Below, one piece after another: positions 19,822 to 30,873 of a DNA stretch of 64,000 nt; positions within the stretch are counted from its first letter, which is position 1, and each line of letters opens with the position of its first letter. Source of the DNA: Bacteroidota bacterium (GTDB lineage Bacteria > Bacteroidota > Bacteroidia > UKL13-3). Location of the stretch: assembly GCA_027487835.1 (NCBI GenBank), contig JAIYCU010000003.1, positions 1-64,000 of the forward strand, written 5' to 3'. Below the pieces are notes generated by a model. The model saw only the letters and a program-made list of their open reading frames with translations. It made no database searches and had not been told where the DNA came from. The position numbers and the translations under genes are program-made.

Positions 19822-22800
19822 ATGGAAATCATTGAAAAATATACGCCTAAAAACAAAATTAGAGTGGTAACAGCGGCCAGTTTGTTTGACGGCCATGATG
19901 CTGCCATTAATATCATGCGTAGAATTATCCAAGCCAGTGGCGCTGAAGTAATTCATTTAGGACATGATAGAAGTGCAGTGGAAGTTGTTGATACAGCTAT
20001 TCAAGAAGATGCTAATGCCATTGCTTTAACGAGCTACCAAGGCGGACATGTAGAGTATTTTAAATACATGTACGATCTACTCAAGGAAAAAGGTTGCAGC
20101 CATATTAAAATCTTTGGCGGTGGTGGTGGTACTATTTTGCCAGATGAGATTGCTGAACTTCAAGCCTATGGAATTACCCGTATTTACCACCCAGATGATG
20201 GTCGTGCCATGGGTCTCCAAGGCATGATTAATGATATGCTCCAAAAATGTGATTTCCCAACAGGCGCAAACCTTAATGGAGAAGTAAAGCATTTAAAAGA
20301 TAAAGATTATAAATCCATTGCGCGTTTAATTTCTGCCGCTGAAAATTTCCCAGAAGATTTCAATAAAATAGCGTCAAGCATTGATAGCGCAAGTTCTACC
20401 ACCCCAATTTTAGGAATTACAGGAACTGGAGGTGCCGGAAAATCTTCTTTAGTAGATGAATTAGTAAGAAGGTTTCTAATTGACTTTAAAGATAAATCAG
20501 TAGCTATTATTTCGGTTGACCCAAGCAAAAGAAAAACAGGTGGTGCCTTGTTAGGTGATAGAATTAGAATGAATGCCATAAGCAATCCTCGTGTTTATAT
20601 GCGCTCATTGGCTACTAGACAAAGTAATTTAGCGCTATCTAAATATGTAAAAGAGGCAGTTGATATTGTAAAGGCAGCAGGATTTGATTTGGTAATTCTA
20701 GAAACTTCAGGCATTGGCCAGAGCGATACAGAAATCATTGAACATAGCAATGTTAGCTTGTATGTAATGACCCCAGAATATGGCGCTGCTACACAACTTG
20801 AGAAAATTGACATGTTGGATTTTGCAGACATCATTGCCTTGAATAAGTTTGACAAAAAAGGAGCCTTAGATGCCTTAAGAGATGTTAAAAAACAATACCA
20901 AAGAAATCATGTATTGTTTGATAAAGACCCAGATACTATGCCAGTATACGGCACCATCGCCTCGCAGTTTAACGACCCTGGCATGAACCGTTTGTACAAG
21001 GAAATAATGGATAAAATTGTTGAGAAAACCGGTGCAAACCTGAGTTCAACCTACCATATTTCTGAAGAAATGTCGGAGAAGATTTACATCATTCCTCCTG
21101 CCAGAAATAGGTACCTATCAGAGATTTCAGAAAACAATAGAAACTACGACAAGTGGGTTCAAAAGCAAGCCAGCATTGCTGATAAATTATACGGACTCCA
21201 TGTGTCGGTTCAAACCATTAAAGAAAGTAAATTAGACGATAAGGATAGATTGGTAAAAGGCTTACAAGAATCTTACACCCAACTAGCTTTAGACCTAGAC
21301 CCACGCAACCGGATATTATTAGAAACTTGGGATGAAAAAACCCAACAATACCGTAACGAACACTTTATTTTTAAAGTAAGAGACAAAGAAATTAAGATTA
21401 AAACGCATACCGAATCTCTTTCTCATTCTCAAATACCAAAGGTAGCAACGCCTAAATTTAAAGGTTGGGGCGATATCTTACGTTGGGCTTTGCAAGAAAA
21501 TTTCCCAGGAGACTTCCCTTACACTGCCGGAATCTATCCATTTAAACGCGAAGGCGAAGATCCAACCCGCATGTTTGCTGGTGAAGGCGGACCTGAACGC
21601 ACCAATAAGCGCTTTCATTATGTGAGTTTAGGGATGCCAGCTGCCCGTTTAAGTACAGCATTCGATTCGGTTACGTTATATGGCAACGACCCAGATCATC
21701 GTCCTGATATTTATGGCAAGATTGGCAACTCAGGTGTAAGTGTTTGGAGTTTAGATGCTGCGAAGAAATTGTATTCTGGCTTTAATTTGGCTGACCCAAA
21801 GACCTCGGTTTCTATGACCATTAATGGACCAGCAGCCATCATATGCGCCTTTTTTATGAATGCGGCCATTGATCAACAGTGCGAAATTTATATCAAGAAA
21901 AATGGATTAGAGGCAGAAGTTGATCAAAAAATAAATGATATCTTTAAGGCTAGAGGCACGGCAAGACCTACCTATAACGAAACCTTACCTGAGGGTAATG
22001 ATGGACTAGGATTGATGCTCTTAGGTGTGAGTGGTGATATGGTTTTACCACATGAGGTTTACCAAAAAATAAAGGTTGAAACCCTTAAACAAGTTAGAGG
22101 AACGGTTCAAGCCGATATCTTAAAAGAAGACCAAGCACAAAATACCTGTATCTTTTCTACCGAATTTAGCTTGCGCGTAATGGGTGATGTACAACAGTAT
22201 TTCATCAATAGCGGTGTAAGAAACTTTTACTCGGTTTCTATTAGTGGATATCATATTGCAGAAGCAGGAGCCAACCCAATTACACAATTAGCACTTACAC
22301 TTTCAAATGGTTTTACATTTGTAGAATACTATTTGAGCAGGGGCATGAACATTGATGATTTTGCGCCAAACTTATCTTTCTTCTTCTCTAATGGTGTTGA
22401 CCCAGAATACGCTGTTATTGGCAGGGTTGCCAGAAGAATTTGGGCCAAAGCCATGAAGATAAAATATGGCGCCAATGAAAGAAGTCAGATGTTAAAATAC
22501 CACATTCAAACCAGTGGTAGAAGTTTACATGCGCAAGAAATTGATTTTAATGACATCCGCACCACCCTGCAAGCCTTGTATGCCATTTACGATAATTGCA
22601 ATTCACTGCACACTAATGCCTATGATGAGGCCATCACAACACCTACTGAGGAATCGGTAAGAAGAGCCATGGCCATTCAGCTAATCATTAATAGAGAATT
22701 AGGTTTGGCTAAAAATGAAAACCCATTACAAGGTTCATTTATCATTGAAGAACTAACAGATCTAGTGGAAGAGGCAGTATTAACAGAGTTTGATAAGATT

Positions 22801-23196
22801 ACAGAAAGAGGTGGCGTTTTGGGAGCCATGGAAACCATGTACCAACGCACCAAAATCCAAGAAGAAAGTTTGTATTATGAAATGCAGAAACATTCTGGAG
22901 AGTATCCAATTATTGGGGTAAATACTTTCTTATCTTCAAAAGGTTCTCCAACTATTATTCCGCAAGAAGTAATACGATCTACTACCGAAGAAAAAGAGTT
23001 TCAAATTAAAATGCTGAACGAGTTAAAGCAAGGCAATAGAGAAAAAGGAGAGGTTTGTTTAAAAGAGTTGCAACAAGTTGCCATTCACAATGGAAATATA
23101 TTTGAAGCACTAATGGAAACCGTTAAATACTGCTCATTGGGTCAAATCACTGCAGCCTTGTTTGAAGTGGGTGGTCAGTATAGAAGAAATATGTAA
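19822..23196 (+). CDS. icmF: Fused isobutyryl-CoA mutase IcmF (B12-binding domain, G-protein chaperone, mutase)
   Basis: [16 protein letters not shown]12 domain; [18 protein letters not shown]-loop; mutase [34 protein letters not shown]. Confidence 0.93.
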   Translation: MEIIEKYTPKNKIRVVTAASLFDGHDAAINIMRRIIQASGAEVIHLGHDRSAVEVVDTAIQEDANAIALTSYQGGHVEYFKYMYDLLKEKGCSHIKIFGGGGGTILPDEIAELQAYGITRIYHPDDGRAMGLQGMINDMLQKCDFPTGANLNGEVKHLKDKDYKSIARLISAAENFPEDFNKIASSIDSASSTTPILGITGTGGAGKSSLVDELVRRFLIDFKDKSVAIISVDPSKRKTGGALLGDRIRMNAISNPRVYMRSLATRQSNLALSKYVKEAVDIVKAAGFDLVILETSGIGQSDTEIIEHSNVSLYVMTPEYGAATQLEKIDMLDFADIIALNKFDKKGALDALRDVKKQYQRNHVLFDKDPDTMPVYGTIASQFNDPGMNRLYKEIMDKIVEKTGANLSSTYHISEEMSEKIYIIPPARNRYLSEISENNRNYDKWVQKQASIADKLYGLHVSVQTIKESKLDDKDRLVKGLQESYTQLALDLDPRNRILLETWDEKTQQYRNEHFIFKVRDKEIKIKTHTESLSHSQIPKVATPKFKGWGDILRWALQENFPGDFPYTAGIYPFKREGEDPTRMFAGEGGPERTNKRFHYVSLGMPAARLSTAFDSVTLYGNDPDHRPDIYGKIGNSGVSVWSLDAAKKLYSGFNLADPKTSVSMTINGPAAIICAFFMNAAIDQQCEIYIKKNGLEAEVDQKINDIFKARGTARPTYNETLPEGNDGLGLMLLGVSGDMVLPHEVYQKIKVETLKQVRGTVQADILKEDQAQNTCIFSTEFSLRVMGDVQQYFINSGVRNFYSVSISGYHIAEAGANPITQLALTLSNGFTFVEYYLSRGMNIDDFAPNLSFFFSNGVDPEYAVIGRVARRIWAKAMKIKYGANERSQMLKYHIQTSGRSLHAQEIDFNDIRTTLQALYAIYDNCNSLHTNAYDEAITTPTEESVRRAMAIQLIINRELGLAKNENPLQGSFIIEELTDLVEEAVLTEFDKITERGGVLGAMETMYQRTKIQEESLYYEMQKHSGEYPIIGVNTFLSSKGSPTIIPQEVIRSTTEEKEFQIKMLNELKQGNREKGEVCLKELQQVAIHNGNIFEALMETVKYCSLGQITAALFEVGGQYRRNM

Positions 23197-23205
23197 TTTT
23201 AACAA

Positions 23206-23240
23206 CAGGGCATTTCAAGTATTATACTTGAGGTGCTCTG
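23206..23240. terminator. Hairpin overlapping stop of convergent histidine-kinase gene
   Basis: CAGGGCATTTCAAGTATTATACTTGAGGTGCTCTG, nearly self-complementary; no clear T tract. Confidence 0.4.
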
Positions 23241-25812
23241 TATTTGTTTATATGGCTATTGTATAAGGCATAGCCAAGTCGCTCTTTTAAATCCTCAGGA
23301 TTAAAGGGTTTAAAGATATAATCATTCATGCCCACTTCGTAAACCCGCTGCCTAAACTGCATTTCATTTTCTGCCGTTAAGGCAATGATTGGGACATTTC
23401 TTTTGCGCTCTTCTGGGAGTTTCCTAATTTCGATGGTGGCTTCAATACCGTCCATTTCTGGCATGTGAATATCCATCAACACTGCATCAAAATGTGCTTC
23501 TTTGATTCTGTCTATGGCTTCCCTCCCATTCATAGCAATCTCTGCCTTAACACCCCATCTTTCAAGAAATTGCCTAAGCACCATTATATTCATCATGTTA
23601 TCCTCCACAATAAGGATACGCTTTCCTTCAATTGAATCTTCAAAAGAAGCTGTTTTTGCACTTTTTCCTAAACTTGCATTTCTGCTTACTTCAAAGTTAA
23701 TGGTAAAGTAAAAGGTTGAACCCACCCCAATGGTGCTGTCTAATTGTAATCTACTGTGTAAGGTTTCTAAAATTCGTTTGCAAATAGATAAGCCCAAACC
23801 AGTACCACCGTATTTACGTGTGGTATTGGCATCTGCCTGGGTAAAACTTTCAAATATTTGCTTCTGCTTATTTTGATGAATACCAATGCCCGAATCTGCC
23901 ACAGAGAAATAAATTAAGGCATGATTAATGGTGCTTAATTGCAAGCTAACATCAATTTTAACATAACCGGCCTCTGTAAATTTAATAGCATTTCCTACCA
24001 AGTTTATTAATAATTGGTTGATGCGCAAAGGATCACCTTTTAATACACTTGGAATTTTATCATCAAAGGTGATAAGTAATTGTATACTTTTTTCTAAGGC
24101 TTTAATAGAAAATAATTCTTTAACATCCTGCACTAATGCCTTTAGGTTAAATTCAATATTCTCTAGTTGCAGTTTTCCCGATTCTAGCTTAGAAAAGTCT
24201 AAAATATTATTAACCAATCCCAATAGGTTATCCGAACTAATTTTTAAGATATTTAAGTTCTCTAATTGCTCAGGCGCTGGATTGGTTTGGGATAACAAAT
24301 TTGCAACCCCAACAATGGCATTTAAGGGTGTTCTAATCTCATGGCTAATGGTAGAAATAAACTGTGTCTTTAGATTTGCTGCTTCCTCTGCTGCTTCTTT
24401 TGCTTGTAAAACTTCTATGTTTTTTACCTGTAATATTTTGTTTTGAACCTCTATCTTCTTCTGATTTTGTTGTAAAGATTTATTTACAGTTTTAATGCGT
24501 CTCGTATAAATAATCATAAATACTATTGCGCTTATACCAGAGATTATAAATAAAAAGAATAACCCATATTTTAAGTATCGTTTCTCGGTTTCGTTTTTGG
24601 TTTGATCCAATTCTTTTGCTATACCTAATTGCACAAATTCTCCCTCCATTGCTTTTAGCTGGACTCCAATTTCTGCGGTTGCTAAACTATCTTTTAGAAC
24701 CCCTAGTTTTTTGAGCCATTGCGCCGCCGCTGGATAATCTTTCTTGGCTTCGGCTAGGTTTGCATACTCTTGATAAACTTCAATTAAGGTGTTAGTGGCG
24801 TATTCTTTACTCGCAATTTTATAAGCTTTACTTAAAAAATAGGAAGCAGAATCATACTGCTTTAAGATTCTATAAACACTTGCTAAATTCCCAAAAACAT
24901 TTCCCAATCCCGAACTTTTCCCATTGGCTTCTTTAATGGCAATAGCCTTATAATAGAAATATTTCGCCTTATTATAATTTCCTAAATCGAATTCTACCAC
25001 CCCTAAATTGTTATAGCTGTATGAAAGGTTTTCGGGTATCCCTTGTTTCAAATCTATTTGCAATACCTTTAAGAAATAAGATTTAGCTAATTCTGTTTTA
25101 TGTTGCTCTTGATAGCAAATTGCAAGGTTATTATAGGCATTCGCTAACACATCTTCATCTTTGATTTTATTGCCAATTTCCAAAGCTTGTTGATAAAAAT
25201 AAATAGCCCTGGAATATTGCTTTTGCAATTGGTAAATCAAACCAATATTATTAATTGCATTTGCTATACCTTCTTGATTTTCTAATTTCCTAAAAATTTC
25301 TAGGGACTTAAAATATAACTCTAATGCTTTTTTATACCTCCCTACTCTTTCGTAAACAATTCCTAAACTATTTATAGCATAAGCCCTTTCTTCCATCATT
25401 TCTGCTTTTTCAAAAGCATCTATGGCATGCATATATAAATAATCAATACTATCAACAGAAACTTGGTTTTCTCTGGCTTGTGCCATTAAAAAATAAGTTT
25501 GGCCTAATCCCTTTTGATACCTGAATTTATTAGATAAAACAAAAGCATCGTTAAGGTACTTTTCATACTCAATATTGCCTTCTTCAAAATAAACAGAAGC
25601 AATTTTAACAAGCACATCTACCCTATCTTTTGAATTTAAGTTATCTTTTAAAAGAGAATTTAAACTGTCGAGATTATAACTAAGTATATTTGCTTTAGTG
25701 CTTGTTAAAAACACAAAAGCAAAACCAATAAATAGAATTGTATATTTAAATTGGTTAGTCAACCTTTTAATATGTGGTTGAATTGTAGTTATTTTGAGAA
25801 AATATATCGATG
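23222..25812 (-). CDS. TPR-containing hybrid sensor histidine kinase with response-regulator domain (start uncertain; ORF extends to 26038)
   Basis: TPR repeats; STISHEIRTPLNAIVGVANLL H-box; GTGLGLSICKRIL; receiver ILIVEDNMMNIMVL...AVLMDIHMPEMDG. Confidence 0.92.
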
Positions 25813-25817
25813 AATTC

Positions 25818-26543
25818 ATGACAAAACTGAGTGTAAACATAAATAAACTTGCATTAATACGCAATTCGCGGGGTGGAAATAATCCAAATGTCATAAACTG
25901 GGCTGTTAACTGCGAAAAATTTGGTGCAGAAGGTATCACTGTGCATCCGCGTCCAGACGAGCGGCATATCAAATATGCCGACACCATAGCACTTAAAGAA
26001 GTTGTAACTACAGAATTTAACATAGAAGGGAATCCCAAAGAGCAAAAGTTTATTGAGTTAGTGCTTCAAACCAAACCCACACAAGTTACCTTGGTACCCG
26101 ATAATTTAAACCAACTAACCAGCGACCATGGCTGGGATACACATAAAGAGGCTGATTTCTTAAAGGAAATGATTGGCTTATTTCAAAATCATGGCATACG
26201 TACCTCTATTTTTGTTGACCCAAATCCTGAGATGATAGAAGGGGCGGCAAAACTAGGTTCAAACCGAATTGAACTCTACACTGAAAGCTATGCCCAGCAA
26301 TATTTTACCGATAGAAGTAAAGCAATTGCACCATATAAGTTAGCCGCTAAAATTGCACAAGAAATTGGCATTGGCGTAAATGCAGGTCATGATTTAAGCT
26401 TAGATAATTTGCAGTTTTTTGCGCAAGAAATCCCTAACTTATTAGAAGTTTCTATTGGCCATGCCTTAGTTTGCGATGCGTTAATCTATGGCATGCAAAA
26501 CACCATACAACAATATAAAAGACAGTTGGTAGTTATTTCATAA
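25818..26543 (+). CDS. pdxJ: Pyridoxine 5'-phosphate synthase (probable start MTKLSVNINK)
   Basis: LSVNINKLALIRNSRGGNNPN, GITVHPRPDERHI, VNAGHDLSLDNL. Confidence 0.96.
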   Translation: MTKLSVNINKLALIRNSRGGNNPNVINWAVNCEKFGAEGITVHPRPDERHIKYADTIALKEVVTTEFNIEGNPKEQKFIELVLQTKPTQVTLVPDNLNQLTSDHGWDTHKEADFLKEMIGLFQNHGIRTSIFVDPNPEMIEGAAKLGSNRIELYTESYAQQYFTDRSKAIAPYKLAAKIAQEIGIGVNAGHDLSLDNLQFFAQEIPNLLEVSIGHALVCDALIYGMQNTIQQYKRQLVVIS

Positions 26544-27795
26544 TCGTTTCTTCCCTGTCTGGGCCCACAGAAATCACATTAACGGGCACGCCAATTTGTG
26601 CTTCTACATAATCCATATAGGTTTTAAACGTTTCTGGCAAATCTTGATAGTTTCTAATTTTTGTTAGATCGCCTGTCCAACCAGGAAAGGAACGGTACAA
26701 AGGCAATATATCTTTGCGACTCAAATCAAATGGGATTTCGGAAGTTTTTTGTCCATTGATATCATATCCATCACATACAAGAACCTCTTCAAAGCCACTC
26801 AATACGTCACTTTTGGTACAAATTAAATCGGTAACACCATTTAGCATGATGGCATATTTGAGGGTTGGTAAATCTAACCAACCTGTTCTGCGGGGCCTTC
26901 CAGTGGTAGCACCAAACTCATGGCCTAATTTTCTAAGCATTTCACCAGTTTCATTTTCTTGCTCGGTTGGGAACGGACCATTGCCCACGCGGGTACAATA
27001 GGCCTTAAATATTCCAAAAACCTTATTGATTTGTTGCGGTGCAATACCCAAGCCACTGCAAGCACCACCCGTTATGGTATTTGAAGAAGTAACAAAAGGA
27101 TAGGAACCAAAATCTATATCTAACAAAGTTCCTTGGGCACCTTCTGCAAGAATTTTTTTACCCGCTTTGATGAGACTATTAATGTAGTATTCAGAGTTAA
27201 TGATTTTAAATTGCTTTAAAAATTCAACCGCTTCAAAAAACGCAGGCTCATGGTCGGCCAAATTGTAATCATAATTAAAACTATCCAACAGTTTCTTATG
27301 ATTGGCAATTGCATGTGTATATTTTTCCTTAAAATTTGGGTCGAGCAAATCCCCAATGCGTAAGCCACTTCTGCCAATTTTATCTTGGTAAGTTGGGCTA
27401 ATGCCTCTAAGGGTTGAACCCACTTTATGTACCCCTTTATTTGCTTCGCTTGCCGCATCTACCAAGCGATGAGTAGGTAAAATAAGGTGCGCTTTTTCTG
27501 AGATATAAAGATTTTTCTTAATATCTACACCAGTTGTCATGGCCTTTTCAATTTCTTTTTTAAGTTGAACAGGGTCAATTACAACACCATTACCAATAAT
27601 ATTGATGCAATGCGCGTGGAAGATCCCAGAAGGGATGGTATTTAAAACATACTTATTACCTCCAAACTCAAGCGAATGACCCGCGTTTGGGCCTCCTTGA
27701 AACCTGGCTACCACATCATATCTTGGGGTTAATACATCTACTATTTTCCCTTTACCTTCATCGCCCCATTGAAGCCCTAATACTACATCTACCAT
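26533..27795 (-). CDS. purA: Adenylosuccinate synthetase
   Basis: VVLGLQWGDEGKGKIVDVL, GGPNAGHS, VGNGPFPTE, GRPRRTGWLD. Confidence 0.98.
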   Translation of the reverse strand: MVDVVLGLQWGDEGKGKIVDVLTPRYDVVARFQGGPNAGHSLEFGGNKYVLNTIPSGIFHAHCINIIGNGVVIDPVQLKKEIEKAMTTGVDIKKNLYISEKAHLILPTHRLVDAASEANKGVHKVGSTLRGISPTYQDKIGRSGLRIGDLLDPNFKEKYTHAIANHKKLLDSFNYDYNLADHEPAFFEAVEFLKQFKIINSEYYINSLIKAGKKILAEGAQGTLLDIDFGSYPFVTSSNTITGGACSGLGIAPQQINKVFGIFKAYCTRVGNGPFPTEQENETGEMLRKLGHEFGATTGRPRRTGWLDLPTLKYAIMLNGVTDLICTKSDVLSGFEEVLVCDGYDINGQKTSEIPFDLSRKDILPLYRSFPGWTGDLTKIRNYQDLPETFKTYMDYVEAQIGVPVNVISVGPDREETIMK

Positions 27796-27798
27796 ACC

Positions 27799-28299
27799 CT
27801 ATTTTAAATTGATTATTTTCTTACAAGACATACATTTTCCCTCGGCATCCATTTGTGGATTTCCAAATAAATAAAGTGAGTGATTGGTTATTTGAAACTG
27901 CATCAACTCTCCCATTGTGGTTTTAATTTGCTGAATACGTGGGTCGCAAAACTCAAGCACTTCATTGCAAAGGTTGCAAATAAGGTGATCGTGTTGCCTA
28001 AACCCGTAAGCCCTTTCGAACCTTGAAATATTTTTTCCAAACTGATGTTTAATGACCAAACCACAGTCTAATAATAAATCGAGTGTGTTGTATACAGTTG
28101 CTCGGCTTACCCGGTAGTTTCTATCTTTCATATGCTCAAAGAGCGTTTCTACATCAAAGTGCTCTTTGTTGGAATAGATTTCGTCCAGGATGGCAAACCT
28201 TTCTGGCGTTTTGCGCTGCTGTTGCCTTTCGAGGTACTCTACAAACTTCTGTTTGACTTCCTCTTTAAGCTTTATGGCTACCTGATTATCTGTGTTCAT
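27799..28299 (-). CDS. Fur-family transcriptional regulator
   Basis: TPERFAILDEIYSNKEHFDVETL, VSRATVYNTLDLLLDCGLV, HDHLICNLC. Confidence 0.93.
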   Translation of the reverse strand: MNTDNQVAIKLKEEVKQKFVEYLERQQQRKTPERFAILDEIYSNKEHFDVETLFEHMKDRNYRVSRATVYNTLDLLLDCGLVIKHQFGKNISRFERAYGFRQHDHLICNLCNEVLEFCDPRIQQIKTTMGELMQFQITNHSLYLFGNPQMDAEGKCMSCKKIINLK

Positions 28300-28339
28300 T
28301 CAAAATTTGAAAGGGACGAAAATACATAAATCTTTGATA

Positions 28340-30556
28340 TCAATTCAAATCGACTCTTTGCACACTGATAAGATTACTTGCTGCTTTGATGGTATTGATA
28401 ATGTTTTCTAGTTGTTGCGTATCATGTACCTCTAAAAAAATATTTCCTTCAAAGGTTCCTTCATTACTAGAAATACTAATTGATTTCATATTGATATTTA
28501 GTTGCCTTGAGATAATATCGGTGATAATACTCACAATACCAACACTATCTATTCCAGATACCCGTATTGAACTAAGAAATCCTTTCTGTGACACAGCAGC
28601 ACCCCCAGCCCATTTTGCTTTGATAATGCGATACCCATAGTTACTCATCAATGCTACTGCATTAGAGCAACTGGTTCTGTGTATTTTAACGCCCTCACCA
28701 ATGGTAATAAAGCCAAATATCTCATCGCCTGGAATTGGGTTACAGCATTTTGCAAACCCATATTCCATTGAAGCCTCATTTTCGCTTAAAATAACTACAT
28801 CATTGGGTACAATGGGAATGGGCGATTTGGTTTTAGGGGCTTGGTTTGGTTCAGCGCTTTTTGTATTTTCAATGGATAAAATGCCCTCTATATCCATTTT
28901 GGTGCGGTCAATAATTTCCTGAGCCACTTGGTAATATAAGTCGCTAACCGATTTTAGCTTATAAAACTTCATGAGCGTATTCAAGGCATCTGAGGTAAAA
29001 GCTACTTTTGCATTTTTAAACTTTCGCTCTAAAATCTCTTTGCCTAAAGAAGAGGCCTTAAGACGTATTTGTTTAAAATACTCTCTTATTTTGGATTTTG
29101 CTTTGGCTGTAATTACAAAGTTGAACCATTCTTCGCTAGGCTTTTGCTTACTGCTGGTAAGAATCTCTACTTGGTCGCCATTATTAAGTTTATGATTTAT
29201 AGGTACCAATTTATTATTGAGTTTGGCACCAATGCATTGCAAACCTAAATCTGAGTGGATGTCGAAGGCAAAGTCTAGCACTGTGGCATTTGCAGGCATT
29301 TTTTTCAAATCACCCTTTGGTGTAAATACAAAAATTTCGTCGGTATACAGTGCTAATTTAAAATCATCCAAAAACTCAAGCGCTGTAGCATCTGGGTTTT
29401 CAAGGATTTCGCGCACACGACCAATCCAACCTTCTAGGCTATTATCTTGCCCAGCAGCTGCTTTATCCTTGTATTTCCAATGTGCAGCAAAACCTTTCTC
29501 CGCAATTTCGTCCATTCGTTTGGTTCTAATTTGCACTTCAACCCAACGGCCTTTGGGGCCCATTACTGTGGTATGCAAACTCTCGTAACCATTGGCTTTT
29601 GGGGTACTTACCCAATCGCGCAACCTATCAGGATTTGGCGTATAATTATCGGTTACAATTGAATAAACACGCCAACAATCACTTTTTTCATGGTCAAAGT
29701 CGGTTTCTATTATAACACGAATGGCAAATAAATCATACACCTGCTCAAACTGCACATTCTGCGCTTTCATTTTATTCAAAATAGAATGAATGCTCTTTGG
29801 CCTTCCTTTAATTTCAAATTTAAATCCACTTTCTTTCATTTGGTCCTCAATGGGATCAATAAAAGTTCGGATGTATTTATTGCGTTGAACTTTTGTTTCG
29901 GATAATTTATTCTTGACAAAACTGTAGTTATCTGCTTGAAGGTATTTGGTAGATAAATCTTCCAATTCAGATTTAAGGGCGTAAAGGCCTAATCGGTGGG
30001 CAAGTGGGGCGTAAACATATGCGGTTTCCGAGGCAATTTTAAGTTGCGACTTTGGACTCATACTATCCAATGTGCGCATGTTATGTAAGCGATCTGAGAG
30101 TTTTATTAAAATCACCCGCACATCATCGCTCAAGGTGAGCAACATTTTCTTAAAATTTTCTGCCTGTATGCTGCGATCTGGCTGATCAAATACGCCAGAA
30201 ATTTTAGTGAGACCATCAATGATGCGGGCCACCTTTTCGCCAAATTTTAGCTGTATAAACTCCAGCGTTATTTCTGTATCTTCAACAGTGTCATGTAAAA
30301 GGGCACAAACAACAGAGGTAACACCAAGTCCTATTTCTTCTGCACAAATTTGTGCTACGGCCAAGGGGTGAAAAATATAGGGTTCCCCACTTTTACGGCG
30401 CATATTTTTATGCGCTTCTAATGCCAGCTTAAATGCCGATTTTATGAGTGCTTTATCTTCTTTAGTAACCGCCCTGCGAATGCTGCGCAACAGCTGACGA
30501 TAAGCCTTTACGATTTCTATATTTTCTTGTTCTGTATTGAATTCCTTCAGCACCAT
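28340..30556 (-). CDS. RelA/SpoT family (p)ppGpp synthetase/hydrolase
   Basis: HD domain (YIFHPLAVAQI, ALLHDTVEDTE), synthetase (YDLFAIRVI, TPKANGYESLHTTV), TGS and ACT domains. Confidence 0.97.
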   Translation of the reverse strand: MVLKEFNTEQENIEIVKAYRQLLRSIRRAVTKEDKALIKSAFKLALEAHKNMRRKSGEPYIFHPLAVAQICAEEIGLGVTSVVCALLHDTVEDTEITLEFIQLKFGEKVARIIDGLTKISGVFDQPDRSIQAENFKKMLLTLSDDVRVILIKLSDRLHNMRTLDSMSPKSQLKIASETAYVYAPLAHRLGLYALKSELEDLSTKYLQADNYSFVKNKLSETKVQRNKYIRTFIDPIEDQMKESGFKFEIKGRPKSIHSILNKMKAQNVQFEQVYDLFAIRVIIETDFDHEKSDCWRVYSIVTDNYTPNPDRLRDWVSTPKANGYESLHTTVMGPKGRWVEVQIRTKRMDEIAEKGFAAHWKYKDKAAAGQDNSLEGWIGRVREILENPDATALEFLDDFKLALYTDEIFVFTPKGDLKKMPANATVLDFAFDIHSDLGLQCIGAKLNNKLVPINHKLNNGDQVEILTSSKQKPSEEWFNFVITAKAKSKIREYFKQIRLKASSLGKEILERKFKNAKVAFTSDALNTLMKFYKLKSVSDLYYQVAQEIIDRTKMDIEGILSIENTKSAEPNQAPKTKSPIPIVPNDVVILSENEASMEYGFAKCCNPIPGDEIFGFITIGEGVKIHRTSCSNAVALMSNYGYRIIKAKWAGGAAVSQKGFLSSIRVSGIDSVGIVSIITDIISRQLNINMKSISISSNEGTFEGNIFLEVHDTQQLENIINTIKAASNLISVQRVDLN

Positions 30557-30657
30557 TTAACGTAACTATGAGTTTTCCCAAAAATAGTTTTTAATTCGGT
30601 TTGAACCTAAATCAAAACGGGTGAATAGACCTTATTTTAAGTGATTTTCTGAAAGTC

Positions 30658-30687
30658 TTTTGTTTTTGAAAAATATTCCTATATTTG
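30658..30687 (+). promoter_or_regulatory. Putative Bacteroidota sigma promoter for tRNA-Leu
   Basis: TTTTG (30658-30662), 17-nt spacer, TATATTTG (30680-30687), matching the TTG / TAnnTTTG pattern. Confidence 0.55.
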
Positions 30688-30709
30688 CGCTCCCTTTTCG
30701 AAGGTAAAA

Positions 30710-30791
30710 GCGCATGTGGCGTAATTGGTAGCCGTGCCAGACTTAGGATCTGGTGCCGAGAGGCGTGGGGGTTCGAGTCCCTCCATGCGCA
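30710..30791 (+). tRNA. tRNA-Leu (anticodon UAG)
   Basis: GCGCATG...CATGCGC acceptor stem; CCAGA-CTTAGGA-TCTGG anticodon arm; variable arm; GGTTCGAGTCC T-arm. Confidence 0.95.
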
Positions 30792-30873
30792 CAAAACGCA
30801 GCTTGCTGCAAATTCAAATAAGACTGACAATCGTCAGTCTTATTTGTTATTATGTCCTTGTAAATAAAGAGTA

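Noticed and set aside
24018-24446. 142-aa ORF opposite the histidine kinase
   Set aside because: Shadow ORF within a conserved HisKA/HATPase region.
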